This document shows positions 41,885-50,099 of a stretch of 64,000 nucleotides of DNA, piece after piece. The notes beneath the pieces are model-generated. The model was not told the origin of the DNA. It did not search any database and worked only from the letters and a program-made list of their open reading frames with translations. Made by a program: the position numbers and the translations under genes. Origin of the DNA: Williamsia muralis NBRC 105860 (GTDB lineage: Bacteria; Actinomycetota; Actinomycetes; Mycobacteriales; Mycobacteriaceae); NCBI RefSeq assembly GCF_001598915.1, contig NZ_BDAP01000003.1, positions 620,001-684,000 on the forward strand. Reading direction: 5' to 3'. Position 1 is the stretch's first letter; every line of letters begins with the position of its first letter.

Positions 41885-43231
41885 ATGGGCATCACGCATT
41901 CGAGTACCGTCCCCACTCCTGTAGACGAGGTGTTCGCCTGGCACGGACGGCCGGGCGCCTTCACGCGGCTGGCCCCACCGTGGGGACCACCGTCGTTGAT
42001 CAAAGAAGCCGAGTCGCTCAGTGACGGAACTGCGGTGTTGGGGTTCCCAGGTGGACTGAAATGGGTCGCGCAGCATCAGCCATCGAGGTACCACCCACCC
42101 AATCAGTTCGTGGACAAGTTGGACTCGTGGCCTCTGAAGTCCGTGCTGACGTGGACGCACCACCACGGATTCTCTGCCGTCGACGCGAACTCCACAATGG
42201 TCACCGACACTGTTGACACACCCGTCCCGACTGCGTTGCTACGGCCCATGTTTCGCTACCGGCATCGCCAGCTCGCCGACGACCTGGCGGCCCACGCATG
42301 GGCGAGCGAGTTGGGGCGCGGACCGATGACCATTGCGATGACCGGCTCCTCCGGCCTGGTGGGTACCGCACTCAAGGCATTCTTGACCACCGGCGGGCAC
42401 CGGGTGATCTCACTCGTGCGCCGCGATCCCTCCCACGCAGACGAGCGACGCTGGGATCCGGACAATCCGGCACCAGACCTGGTGGACGGCGTCGACGCAG
42501 TGGTCCATCTGGCCGGCGAATCCATCGCGGGCCGATTCAGTGACAGCCACAAACGAGCGGTCCGCGACAGCCGCATCGACCCGACGGCCAAGTTGTCGTC
42601 GGTGATCGCGGCCACCACACCGCAGCCCGCGCTCATCTGCGCCTCGGCCGTGGGCATCTACGGCTATGACCGCGGCGACGAGCAGCTCGACGAAAGCGCC
42701 TCGCGTGGCGAGGGATTCCTTGCCGACGTTGTCGCCGACTGGGAGGCGGCGACCGCAGCCGCAGGCGACTCCGGCGTCCGGGTCGTCAACGTCCGCACCG
42801 GCATCGTGCAGGCTGCGGCCGGTGGCACATTAAGGCTGTTACGCCCACTGTTCACCGTGGGGTTCGGCGGGCGAATCGGGGACGGCAAGCAGTGGCTGCC
42901 GTGGATCGCGATCGACGATCTGGTGGACATCTACCATCGCGCCATCGTCGACGAGACATTGCAGGGACCGATCAATGCGGTGGCACCGAATGCCGTGCGT
43001 AACCGCGACTACACCGCAGCCTTGGCCAGGGCGGTGCACCGGCCGGCGATCATGCCCGTGCCCAGCCTGGGTCCACAACTGATCCTCGGCGCGCAAGGCG
43101 CTCGCGAACTCGCGTTGGCCAACCAGCATGTGGTGCCGTCCCGGCTCACCGCGATCGGGCATCGCTTCCGGTGGCCAGAAGTATCCGACGCACTGCGCCA
43201 TCAACTCGGCGGTGCCACCGGCCGGACGTAG
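41885..43231 (+). CDS. TIGR01777-family epimerase with N-terminal SRPBCC domain
   Basis: A 448-residue two-domain protein. Residues 1-145 are a START-like (SRPBCC) domain. From about 148 there is an NAD-dependent epimerase-like domain of the SulA/TIGR01777 group with T-G-S-S-G-L-V-G (about 155-162), D-A-V-V-H-L-A-G-E-S-I and S-A-V-G-I-Y-G-Y. This fusion is common in Actinobacteria. The reaction is not known, and in other bacteria relatives influence cell division. The conserved D-x-V-x-I-Y-H region (D-D-L-V-D-I-Y-H) is intact. Convergent with threonine aldolase. Confidence 0.85.
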   Translation: MGITHSSTVPTPVDEVFAWHGRPGAFTRLAPPWGPPSLIKEAESLSDGTAVLGFPGGLKWVAQHQPSRYHPPNQFVDKLDSWPLKSVLTWTHHHGFSAVDANSTMVTDTVDTPVPTALLRPMFRYRHRQLADDLAAHAWASELGRGPMTIAMTGSSGLVGTALKAFLTTGGHRVISLVRRDPSHADERRWDPDNPAPDLVDGVDAVVHLAGESIAGRFSDSHKRAVRDSRIDPTAKLSSVIAATTPQPALICASAVGIYGYDRGDEQLDESASRGEGFLADVVADWEAATAAAGDSGVRVVNVRTGIVQAAAGGTLRLLRPLFTVGFGGRIGDGKQWLPWIAIDDLVDIYHRAIVDETLQGPINAVAPNAVRNRDYTAALARAVHRPAIMPVPSLGPQLILGAQGARELALANQHVVPSRLTAIGHRFRWPEVSDALRHQLGGATGRT

Positions 43232-43249
43232 GACGGGCAGCGCATACGA

Positions 43250-44296
43250 TCAGCGTGCGAGCTCTCTTTTGACGGTCTCGATGAAGCGGTCCACGTCGTC
43301 GTCGGTGGTGTCGAAGGAACACATCCATCGCACCGTTCCGCCCGACTCATCCCAGTCGTAGAAACGCCACGACTCACGGACCCGTTCGGCGGCTGCGCGA
43401 TCGAGGACGGCGAACACGGCGTTCGACTCGGTGGACTGCGCGAACCCAAGCCCCGGAACACCTTCGAGACCGGCTCGTAGACGCGCAGCCATCGCGTTGG
43501 CGTGCGCGGCAGCGCGAATACCGTTGCCGTCTTCGAACAGTGCCAGCAACTGTGCCGAGATGAAGCGCATCTTGCTGGCCAGCTGCATGCTCAGTTTGCG
43601 TAGATAGATCAAGCCGTCGACCCGGTCTGGGTCGATCACCACGATCGCCTCGGCGCCGAGCGCACCGACCTTGGTGGCGCCGAGGCTGACGATGTCCACT
43701 CCGCCGTCGGTGGTGAACCGCCCCATAGGCATCTGCAGGGCCGCAGCCGCATTCCACAGCCTGGCTCCGTCGACATGCAACGCCATGTTGTTCCGGTGAG
43801 CGAAGTCGGCGTTGGCCGCGATCTCTGCCGGGGTGTAGAGCGTCCCGAGCTCGGTGACCTGGGTCAGGCTGACCGCAGCAGGCTGTGCCCGATGCTCGAA
43901 TCCCCAGCCATAGGCCTCCGTCGCGATCAGTTCCGGCGTCAGCTTGCCGTCCGGGGTGGGCACCGTCAGCAGCTTGATACCACTGACGCGTTCGGGCGCA
44001 CCGCCTTCGTCGGTGTGGACGTGCGCAGACTCCGTGACAATCGCAGCGCCCCAACGCGGCATGAGCGATGTCAACGCCACCACATTGGCGCCGGTACCGT
44101 TGAAAACAGGAAAGACCTCGGCACGAGAACCGAATTCGTTGCGGACGACCTCCCGCAGCGCATCGGTGTAGTCGTCTTCGCCATAAGAGACCTGATGGCC
44201 ACCGTTCGCCTCGGCGATGGCAGTCAACACCTCTGGCAACACTCCGGCGTAATTGTCGGACGCGAATGCACGCCACTCGGGGTCATGTCGTCTCAA
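43250..44296 (-). CDS. Low-specificity threonine aldolase
   Basis: A 348-residue PLP enzyme of the beta-eliminating-lyase/threonine-aldolase family that splits threonine or allo-threonine to glycine and acetaldehyde. The PLP Lys209 is in L-G-A-T-K-V-G and the cofactor Asp176 in HVDGARLWN. S-D-N-Y-A-G-V at 13-19 is typical of the family start. The start is TTG at 44296 with a GGAAAG site. Just before, an ATG at 44312 opens a 9-codon frame that ends at 44283 and overlaps it. It follows the oxidoreductase pair in the same direction by 24 bases and may be third in that operon. Confidence 0.86.
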   Translation of the reverse strand: MRRHDPEWRAFASDNYAGVLPEVLTAIAEANGGHQVSYGEDDYTDALREVVRNEFGSRAEVFPVFNGTGANVVALTSLMPRWGAAIVTESAHVHTDEGGAPERVSGIKLLTVPTPDGKLTPELIATEAYGWGFEHRAQPAAVSLTQVTELGTLYTPAEIAANADFAHRNNMALHVDGARLWNAAAALQMPMGRFTTDGGVDIVSLGATKVGALGAEAIVVIDPDRVDGLIYLRKLSMQLASKMRFISAQLLALFEDGNGIRAAAHANAMAARLRAGLEGVPGLGFAQSTESNAVFAVLDRAAAERVRESWRFYDWDESGGTVRWMCSFDTTDDDVDRFIETVKRELAR

Positions 44297-44320
44297 GGAT
44301 TTCGCTTTCCATGTGGGGTC

Positions 44321-45037
44321 TCACCCTCCGAAACGCTCGGTACGGATGTTCGCGGCGGGATAACCCAGATCGAGTAGCCACTGCGCATACTGTTCGACGA
44401 AAGCCGTTGGCCCGCAAACTCGCACCTGCGGATCGAGGTCCACCGGGATCAGTGCGGCCGCGAACTCGCCGATGTCCGGCCGACCGGCCGGTCGCGTCGA
44501 CAGTTCAGGCGCCTGCCGGGTGTACACGTAGTCCACACGCAGTCGTTCAGAAGCGACCAGGCTTTCCAGTTCCTGCGCGTAGTAGCGACTTGCGGGTGTG
44601 CGCAGCGAATAGAAGAGCCGGAAAGGCGCCTGGGAGGACGCGTGTTCGTGTTCCCGGATCATCGACATGAGTGGCACCACGCCTGAACCACCTGCGATCA
44701 GCTGCACCGGGTTCTGTTCGTTCGGCCTCCAGACGAACCAGCGACCGATCGGCCCGCGGACCTCCACCTGGTCACCCACCTGCAGGTCGTACACCAGGTA
44801 AGGCGAGACCTCTCCGTCCTCGAGCTCCTCGACGGTGGTCTCGAGCAGGTCGTCACCGGTGGCCGCGGCAATCGAGTAGGACCTCACCGCCTGATACCCG
44901 TCCTCGGCGGTCAGGCGGATGTCGATGTGTTGACCCGGTAGCACCCGGCCGCGATCAGGCAGCCGCAAGCGCAGGGTACGTGCGGTTTGTGTCTCCATCT
45001 CGGCCGCGACCACCGTCGCGGGCCGCCAGCCGTTCAC
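44321..45037 (-). CDS. Ferredoxin-reductase-type FAD/NAD oxidoreductase
   Basis: A 238-residue two-domain reductase without an iron-sulfur domain. The FAD domain has R-S-Y-S-I-A (about 60-65, RxYS motif). The NAD domain has I-A-G-G-S-G-V-V-P-L-M-S (about 113-124) and ends C-G-P-T-A-F-V. The start is GTG overlapping the stop of the molybdopterin gene by 4 bases (GTGA). It probably passes electrons from NAD(P)H to that protein, as in YedYZ-like or sulfite-oxidase-like pairs (inference). Confidence 0.85.
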   Translation of the reverse strand: MNGWRPATVVAAEMETQTARTLRLRLPDRGRVLPGQHIDIRLTAEDGYQAVRSYSIAAATGDDLLETTVEELEDGEVSPYLVYDLQVGDQVEVRGPIGRWFVWRPNEQNPVQLIAGGSGVVPLMSMIREHEHASSQAPFRLFYSLRTPASRYYAQELESLVASERLRVDYVYTRQAPELSTRPAGRPDIGEFAAALIPVDLDPQVRVCGPTAFVEQYAQWLLDLGYPAANIRTERFGG

Positions 45038-45627
45038 CAATACCGCTCTTCTTTCCACGGGTCTCCGTGGTTGTGGTATCCGTTGGTCTCCCAGAAGCCC
45101 GGCACGTCGTCGTCCATGATCGTCAGACCGTTGACCCACTTGGCTGACTTCCAGAAGTACAGGTGCGGGATCAACAGTCGTGCCGGCCCACCGTGTTCAG
45201 CCGCAAGTGGCTCATCGTCGTAGGTGTGCGCAACCCACGCCTTGCCGTCGAGGACATCTTCCAGCGGCACATTGGTGGTGTACCCGCCGTAACAGTGGGC
45301 CAGGATGAAACCGTCGGGATCGACGTCGTCGCCGAGGAGCACATCCAGCGAAACCCCGCGCCACGTCGTGTCGAGCTTCGACCATGCCGTCACGCAATGG
45401 ATATCGACGGTGACGTCCTCCTGGGGCAGCGCCATGAACTCGTCCCACGTCCAGCTCTGCAGCTCCCCGTCTCGCCCTTTGACGTCGAAACCCCACTGCT
45501 CTTGTCGGATCGCCGGGGTGGGTCCAGCGGTCAGGACGGGGAAGTCGCGGGTCAGGTATTGCCCTGGCGGTAGCCGGTCGTCCTTCTGCCGGCGGCGGGC
45601 CCCGAAGCCCTTGTTGATGATGGCCAT
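45034..45627 (-). CDS. Sulfite-oxidase-like molybdopterin oxidoreductase
   Basis: A 197-residue cytoplasmic-looking molybdopterin protein of the MsrP/YedY-like group. Cys78 in D-I-H-C-V-T-A-W-S is the expected Mo ligand, and H-C-Y-G-G-Y-T, G-G-P-A-R-L-L-I-P and Y-F-W-K-S-A-K-W-V complete the domain. There is no signal peptide, unlike MsrP. The protein is shorter than full sulfite oxidase, without a dimerisation domain. The next gene overlaps by 4 bases and encodes a reductase likely to be its electron donor. Substrate unknown (S- or N-oxides are likely). Confidence 0.88.
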   Translation of the reverse strand: MAIINKGFGARRRQKDDRLPPGQYLTRDFPVLTAGPTPAIRQEQWGFDVKGRDGELQSWTWDEFMALPQEDVTVDIHCVTAWSKLDTTWRGVSLDVLLGDDVDPDGFILAHCYGGYTTNVPLEDVLDGKAWVAHTYDDEPLAAEHGGPARLLIPHLYFWKSAKWVNGLTIMDDDVPGFWETNGYHNHGDPWKEERYW

Positions 45628-45677
45628 GGGTGCAATTGTGCGCTGTGCTCACCGATCGTGCATCGACAGGCCCGGAC

Positions 45678-47354
45678 TCACTCACCGGCGTTCTGTCTGA
45701 GGAGTTCACGTAACCGCAGGGTCTGGTCGGCGCTCCACTGCGTCGGCTGCAGGATCGCCGCCCAGGAATCGGCGATGTCCGCGTGGAACGTGTGACCGTG
45801 CCCATCGGGAACGTCGTTGGACACGGCCATGTCCGCCGACACCTGGAGGAAAGTGATGACCGGAATCCACTGCATGCTGTCGAGTACGTCTCGCCCGCGT
45901 GATTCGCGTAGCCAATCGGGTTTGCGGAACGGAAGGTGGGGTGACCACCAGGTGATCGGATCGGACGGGTACTGCAGGTAGACCACCCTCGGTGATGGCC
46001 ACTCGGTGTCAGGGCGGGAAAGATCGTCCGCGCCGGCGATGAAACGGACGGTGCTGCCGTCTTTGTAGATGGGCAGCCACTGCGGAGACCCGGGAGCACG
46101 CTCGGCGCTGGTCTTCTGCCACACCTCGTTGGTGTAGGTCGGACCGATGAACAGGGCGCCGTCTGCGCGGGCCGCGAGGTCTTCGATGCTCGTGAACGGC
46201 GCCTCGGCCCCGAAGGACCCCAGGCTCTCTCCGAAGACCACCAGTTTGGGGCGCGAGTCCTCGGGTAGGACATGCCACCGCGCATACACCGCTTCGAACA
46301 AGGCCTGACCGGCGGCGCGGGCCCGTTCCCGGTCGACCAGAAACGAGATCGGACTGGGCAGGTACGAGTACTGCATGGAAGCCACTGCGGTGTCGCCGTT
46401 GTACATGTACTCCAGCGCGCTCACGGTGCTCTCGTTCACCCATCCGGTGCCCGTGGTGGTTCCCACCGCGATCACTGCGCGCTCGAAGGCCCCCGCCCGC
46501 TCGAGGTCGTCGACGACCAGGTCGGCCTCGCCGCCGTAGCCACCGGCCGAGGCCAGTCCGGCGTACGCCCGGATCGGCTCCTGCGGCGACGCGTTGTTGA
46601 AGGCGCACAGTTGCTGGGCCGACGGACCCGAGGACACAAACGATCGCCCTTGCTTGCCGAGCGAGGCCCACGTGACAACGGACTCCCGGCTTCCCGACCG
46701 CAACGGGCTCGTCGGTTGCGCTGTCTCCGGGTCGGTCTCGTCGTTGATCGCCGCAAACGATTCGTTCAGGCCGGACATCGTGGCGCGCACCACCACTCCG
46801 TTGAGAACCCCGATGGTCACGCCGATCACCAGAAGGACGGCGACAACCGCGGAGACCGCGGGCGGAACTATTCGGTTCAGCACTGCGGTCACCATCGCGG
46901 TCACGCGGCGCATGGCCCGGCCGAGGGCGATGAACAGCACAGCGACCACCAGTGCCGACACCGGCACCAGCACATAGCCGTAGCCCGGGAACGACGCGGT
47001 CCCCATCAGGTCTCGTAGTTCCCGTTGCCACGAGCCGAACCAGGCCAGCATCGCCGTCGTCCCGATCAGCGCGACGACAACAAACGTCCGCCAGGCCCAC
47101 CGTTTGAAAGCCGGCGAGGATTCCCTGGCGGTGACACGACGCAGCACCGCCGACAGCAGCACTCCCAGTCCGTAGCCGAGCGCCACCGATGCTCCGCTGA
47201 CAACACCTTGGAAGAGCCAACCCCGTGGAAGGAGTGACGGCGTCAGCGACAACCACAAGCTCACCAACGCGCCGCAGAGCCCGCCGAAGACGTACCGACG
47301 GGGTACCAGGCGACGCAGCATCGCCCGCACCTTGGTCCCCGCACCATCGGCCAT
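45678..47354 (-). CDS. Membrane-anchored alpha/beta-hydrolase (PF10081 type)
   Basis: A 558-residue protein with about five transmembrane helices in residues 20-215 and an alpha/beta-hydrolase domain (about 260-550). The nucleophile is in V-F-G-E-S-L-G-S-F-G (Ser about 370) and a late His near V-P-D-G-H-G-H-T. It belongs to a family of uncharacterised actinobacterial membrane hydrolases (Abhydrolase_9 with its N-terminal domain). It may act on lipids or lipoglycans at the membrane. TAAGGT ends 6 bases before the ATG. Divergent from the PIG-L deacetylase gene. Confidence 0.85.
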   Translation of the reverse strand: MADGAGTKVRAMLRRLVPRRYVFGGLCGALVSLWLSLTPSLLPRGWLFQGVVSGASVALGYGLGVLLSAVLRRVTARESSPAFKRWAWRTFVVVALIGTTAMLAWFGSWQRELRDLMGTASFPGYGYVLVPVSALVVAVLFIALGRAMRRVTAMVTAVLNRIVPPAVSAVVAVLLVIGVTIGVLNGVVVRATMSGLNESFAAINDETDPETAQPTSPLRSGSRESVVTWASLGKQGRSFVSSGPSAQQLCAFNNASPQEPIRAYAGLASAGGYGGEADLVVDDLERAGAFERAVIAVGTTTGTGWVNESTVSALEYMYNGDTAVASMQYSYLPSPISFLVDRERARAAGQALFEAVYARWHVLPEDSRPKLVVFGESLGSFGAEAPFTSIEDLAARADGALFIGPTYTNEVWQKTSAERAPGSPQWLPIYKDGSTVRFIAGADDLSRPDTEWPSPRVVYLQYPSDPITWWSPHLPFRKPDWLRESRGRDVLDSMQWIPVITFLQVSADMAVSNDVPDGHGHTFHADIADSWAAILQPTQWSADQTLRLRELLRQNAGE

Positions 47355-47360
47355 GTGGCG

Positions 47361-47366
47361 ACCTTA
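47361..47366 (-). promoter_or_regulatory. -10 element of membrane hydrolase gene (leaderless type)
   Basis: TAAGGT on the minus strand ends 6 bases before the ATG at 47354. Confidence 0.45.
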
Positions 47367-47458
47367 GCCTCGCGGCACCTCAGCCTGCTCTCGGTCGAGT
47401 TCGGCAGCTACGCCGATTCTCGACCACCATCTCGGGCCGCACCAGAGATGGCGCGGAC

Positions 47459-47464
47459 TACGCT
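47459..47464 (+). promoter_or_regulatory. -10 element of PIG-L gene (leaderless type)
   Basis: TACGCT ends 6 bases before the GTG at 47471; no Shine-Dalgarno is present. Confidence 0.45.
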
Positions 47465-47470
47465 GAACCC

Positions 47471-48247
47471 GTGTCGCATCCGAGTCTGCTCTGCATCCAC
47501 GCGCATCCCGATGACGAAGCGCTCTGGACAGGGGGTGTCCTCCTACGATGCGCAGAACTCGGCGGTCGCACGTCGGTTGTGACGTGTACCTGGCCCCCGG
47601 GCTCCGAACGGGCCGGCGAACTACAGCGATCCCTTCAGATATTGAATGCCGGTGCCCCGAGGCTGTTGGGGTACGCAGATCTCGGTGTCACCGACACCAC
47701 AGAGGACTACCGCTCGTTCTGCGACGCCCCTTTTGATGAACTGGTCGAGTCGGTGGTCGCCCACATCCGCGCATTCCGGCCGGACACCGTGCTGACGTAT
47801 GACCCAATGGGTGTGTACGGGCACCCCGACCACATCCAGACACATCGCGTTGCGGTTGCTGCGATCGGAGCAGCCGGATACCCGCAGCTGTACCCCGAGG
47901 CGGGCCCACCCTGGCGGCCGAAACTTCTCTACCAGGCCACCATGCCGTTCTCGGCTGCCCAGCTTCTCTGGCCTGCGGTGAGAAAACAGGCGAACCGCCC
48001 GGTGGGGCCGCTGCCCGGGGTGCCCGACGAGGAGATAGATCTCTTCGTCGACGTGACCGCGTGGCTGCAGACCAAGTGGGACGCCTTGTCCGCACACAAG
48101 AGCGAGATCGCCAGAGGTGGCGCGATGACCATGCTCGCTGCCCTGCCAGAAGAAGTTCGCTGGGATGTCCTGCGAACCGAGTGGTTTCAGCGAATGGCGC
48201 TCCAGCCCGACGCGGAAGCGTTCGACGCCCTACGCTTTCCGGCCTAG
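47471..48247 (+). CDS. PIG-L family N-acetyl deacetylase (MshB/Mca-like)
   Basis: A 258-residue zinc deacetylase. Zinc site AHPDDE at residues 11-16, with the third ligand in M-G-V-Y-G-H-P-D-H (about 116-124). The family includes MshB (GlcNAc-Ins deacetylase for mycothiol) and Mca (mycothiol S-conjugate amidase). Length and the Y-G-H-P-D-H form fit either, so I leave the symbol empty. The GTG start directly follows a -10 element. Divergent from the membrane hydrolase; convergent with recD. Cytoplasmic. Confidence 0.85.
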   Translation: MSHPSLLCIHAHPDDEALWTGGVLLRCAELGGRTSVVTCTWPPGSERAGELQRSLQILNAGAPRLLGYADLGVTDTTEDYRSFCDAPFDELVESVVAHIRAFRPDTVLTYDPMGVYGHPDHIQTHRVAVAAIGAAGYPQLYPEAGPPWRPKLLYQATMPFSAAQLLWPAVRKQANRPVGPLPGVPDEEIDLFVDVTAWLQTKWDALSAHKSEIARGGAMTMLAALPEEVRWDVLRTEWFQRMALQPDAEAFDALRFPA

Positions 48248-48248
48248 C

Positions 48249-50099
48249 TCACTCGAGCCTGGTCCGTAAGCCGCTTGCGCGCAGCACTTTCCGATTCACA
48301 CCGGCCCTGATGGCCTCTTCGGTGCCGACGAGCCGCACGCGAGCACTGGCCCGGGTGATGGCCGTGTAGAGCAGTTCGCGTGTCAGCAGGGACGACCGTT
48401 CCGGAGGGATCACCACGGACACGGACTCGTACTGTGAGCCTTGGCTGCGGTGAATTGTCATGGCATACACCGACGTTGCCGACACCAGCTGAGACGGATG
48501 CAGCATCTTGATCGACTGGCCGCGCGCGAACGCCACCATCGGCCTGCCGTCGATGTTCACCACCACCCCGGTATCTCCGTTGTAGATGCCTGTGTCGTAA
48601 TCGTTTGCGGTCACCAGCAGTGGTTGTCCGGCGAACCACCGGCCCGTGTCGAAAGCCTCCTCCGGTGCGTCGATCCACTCGGTCGCCAATCGCGACCAGT
48701 ATTCGACGCCCGACATACCTTCCCGATGAGCACACAGCAGTCGATGCGAGCTCAGACCGGCCAGGGCCGCCGCAGCATCCCCGGCCTCCGCGGCCACCCG
48801 CACTGCGGTGGCGGAGTCGACGACGTCGCGCCGCACCGATTCGAGAGCGTCGAACCCGACGAGTTCGAACTCGTCATGGCCGGCACCGAGGAGATCGATC
48901 ACCTCATCGGCGTCGCCCCGGCGCACAGCCGCCGCCAACTGTTCGATCCTCTCCCCGAACCGGCGCACCCGCGTGAGACGGATCACCCCTCCACCCAACT
49001 GTTCACGCTCCTCGACCGACAGCGCGTCGACGTTGTCGGCGTCGGGTTCGAGGTCCTCGGCGACCAGACTGCTCAGCACCGGATTGGTCTGCTCGGTGAC
49101 GGGCCTCGCGACCAGATCGGCGAGCACAGCCCCGGCATCCACAGAGGCCAATTGATCGGGATCCCCCACCAGGACAAGCCTGGATTGGGGGCGCAACGCA
49201 TCGAGCAGTCGCGACATCATCGTCAGTGACACCATCGACGTCTCATCGATGACCACCAGCTCGTGAGGCAGCCGGTTCGTGCTGTCGTGTGCGAATCTGC
49301 TGCGGTTTCCCGGCCGCCATCCGAGTAACCGGTGAAGGGTGGTCGCCGTCAGATGCTCCGGGAGCCCGAGTTCGGGCGCCTGAGCGCGCACCGATGCCTC
49401 GAGTTGGGCCGCTGCCCGGCCCGTCGGGGCAGCCAGAGCAACGCGAAGACCCGGTCCGTACTCGTCGAACATGAGGGCCAGTACCCGCGCAACGGTGTGC
49501 GTTTTACCGGTGCCCGGCCCCCCTGCGATGACCGTTGTCCACCCGGCTGTCGCCAGGGCAGCAGCAATCCGCTGTCGGTCGGGGCCGGCGTCGGGGAAAT
49601 GCCGGTGAAGCCCCTCCGACAATCGCCCGGCGTCGAGATCCGGGTGCGTGCGGGCCCTGTTGTCGAGGAGCTCACGGATCCGCTGTTCCTGCTGGAAGTA
49701 GCGACGGAGGTAGAGCAGTGGACCCTCGGGCGTGTGTGCGAGATGGAGCGGCCTCAACGGTCCCGATGCCGCACCCGTCAGCAGAGGACTCGACTCGAGC
49801 GCTCTGACGACGTCGGCCGGGTCCGGCCACGGCAACGTGTCCGGATCGATCCCCGACTCCTCGTCGTCGATGGCGATCTCGGAGAGCCGGTTGACCTCCA
49901 CACAGACCGACCCCAACCGGACCGCGCGCACTGCCAGCGCGGTGGCGATCAACACCGCCGGCTCGATGTCGGTCTTGGACAGTGCAGCAAGTCGTTGAGC
50001 CACATGGACATCGGCGGCGCTGAGCACGCCTGCCTGATTGAAGGGCACCAGTGGCGCAGCGGCGTTCAGCACGATCCGTGCGTCGACATCGGCGGTCAC
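48249..50099 (-). CDS. recD: RecBCD helicase/nuclease, RecD subunit
   Basis: A 616-residue SF1B helicase subunit of exonuclease V. Walker A is GGPGTGKT (193-200), motif Ia AAPTGRAA, Walker B V-I-D-E-T-S-M-V-S, motif III G-D-P-D-Q-L-A-S-V. Late motifs V/VI are V-Y-A-M-T-I-H-R-S-Q-G-S-Q and Y-T-A-I-T-R-A. It drives 5'-3' unwinding in the complex that repairs double-strand breaks. The GTG start overlaps the recB stop by 4 bases (GTGA). Last gene of recC-recB-recD. Confidence 0.93.
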   Translation of the reverse strand: MTADVDARIVLNAAAPLVPFNQAGVLSAADVHVAQRLAALSKTDIEPAVLIATALAVRAVRLGSVCVEVNRLSEIAIDDEESGIDPDTLPWPDPADVVRALESSPLLTGAASGPLRPLHLAHTPEGPLLYLRRYFQQEQRIRELLDNRARTHPDLDAGRLSEGLHRHFPDAGPDRQRIAAALATAGWTTVIAGGPGTGKTHTVARVLALMFDEYGPGLRVALAAPTGRAAAQLEASVRAQAPELGLPEHLTATTLHRLLGWRPGNRSRFAHDSTNRLPHELVVIDETSMVSLTMMSRLLDALRPQSRLVLVGDPDQLASVDAGAVLADLVARPVTEQTNPVLSSLVAEDLEPDADNVDALSVEEREQLGGGVIRLTRVRRFGERIEQLAAAVRRGDADEVIDLLGAGHDEFELVGFDALESVRRDVVDSATAVRVAAEAGDAAAALAGLSSHRLLCAHREGMSGVEYWSRLATEWIDAPEEAFDTGRWFAGQPLLVTANDYDTGIYNGDTGVVVNIDGRPMVAFARGQSIKMLHPSQLVSATSVYAMTIHRSQGSQYESVSVVIPPERSSLLTRELLYTAITRASARVRLVGTEEAIRAGVNRKVLRASGLRTRLE

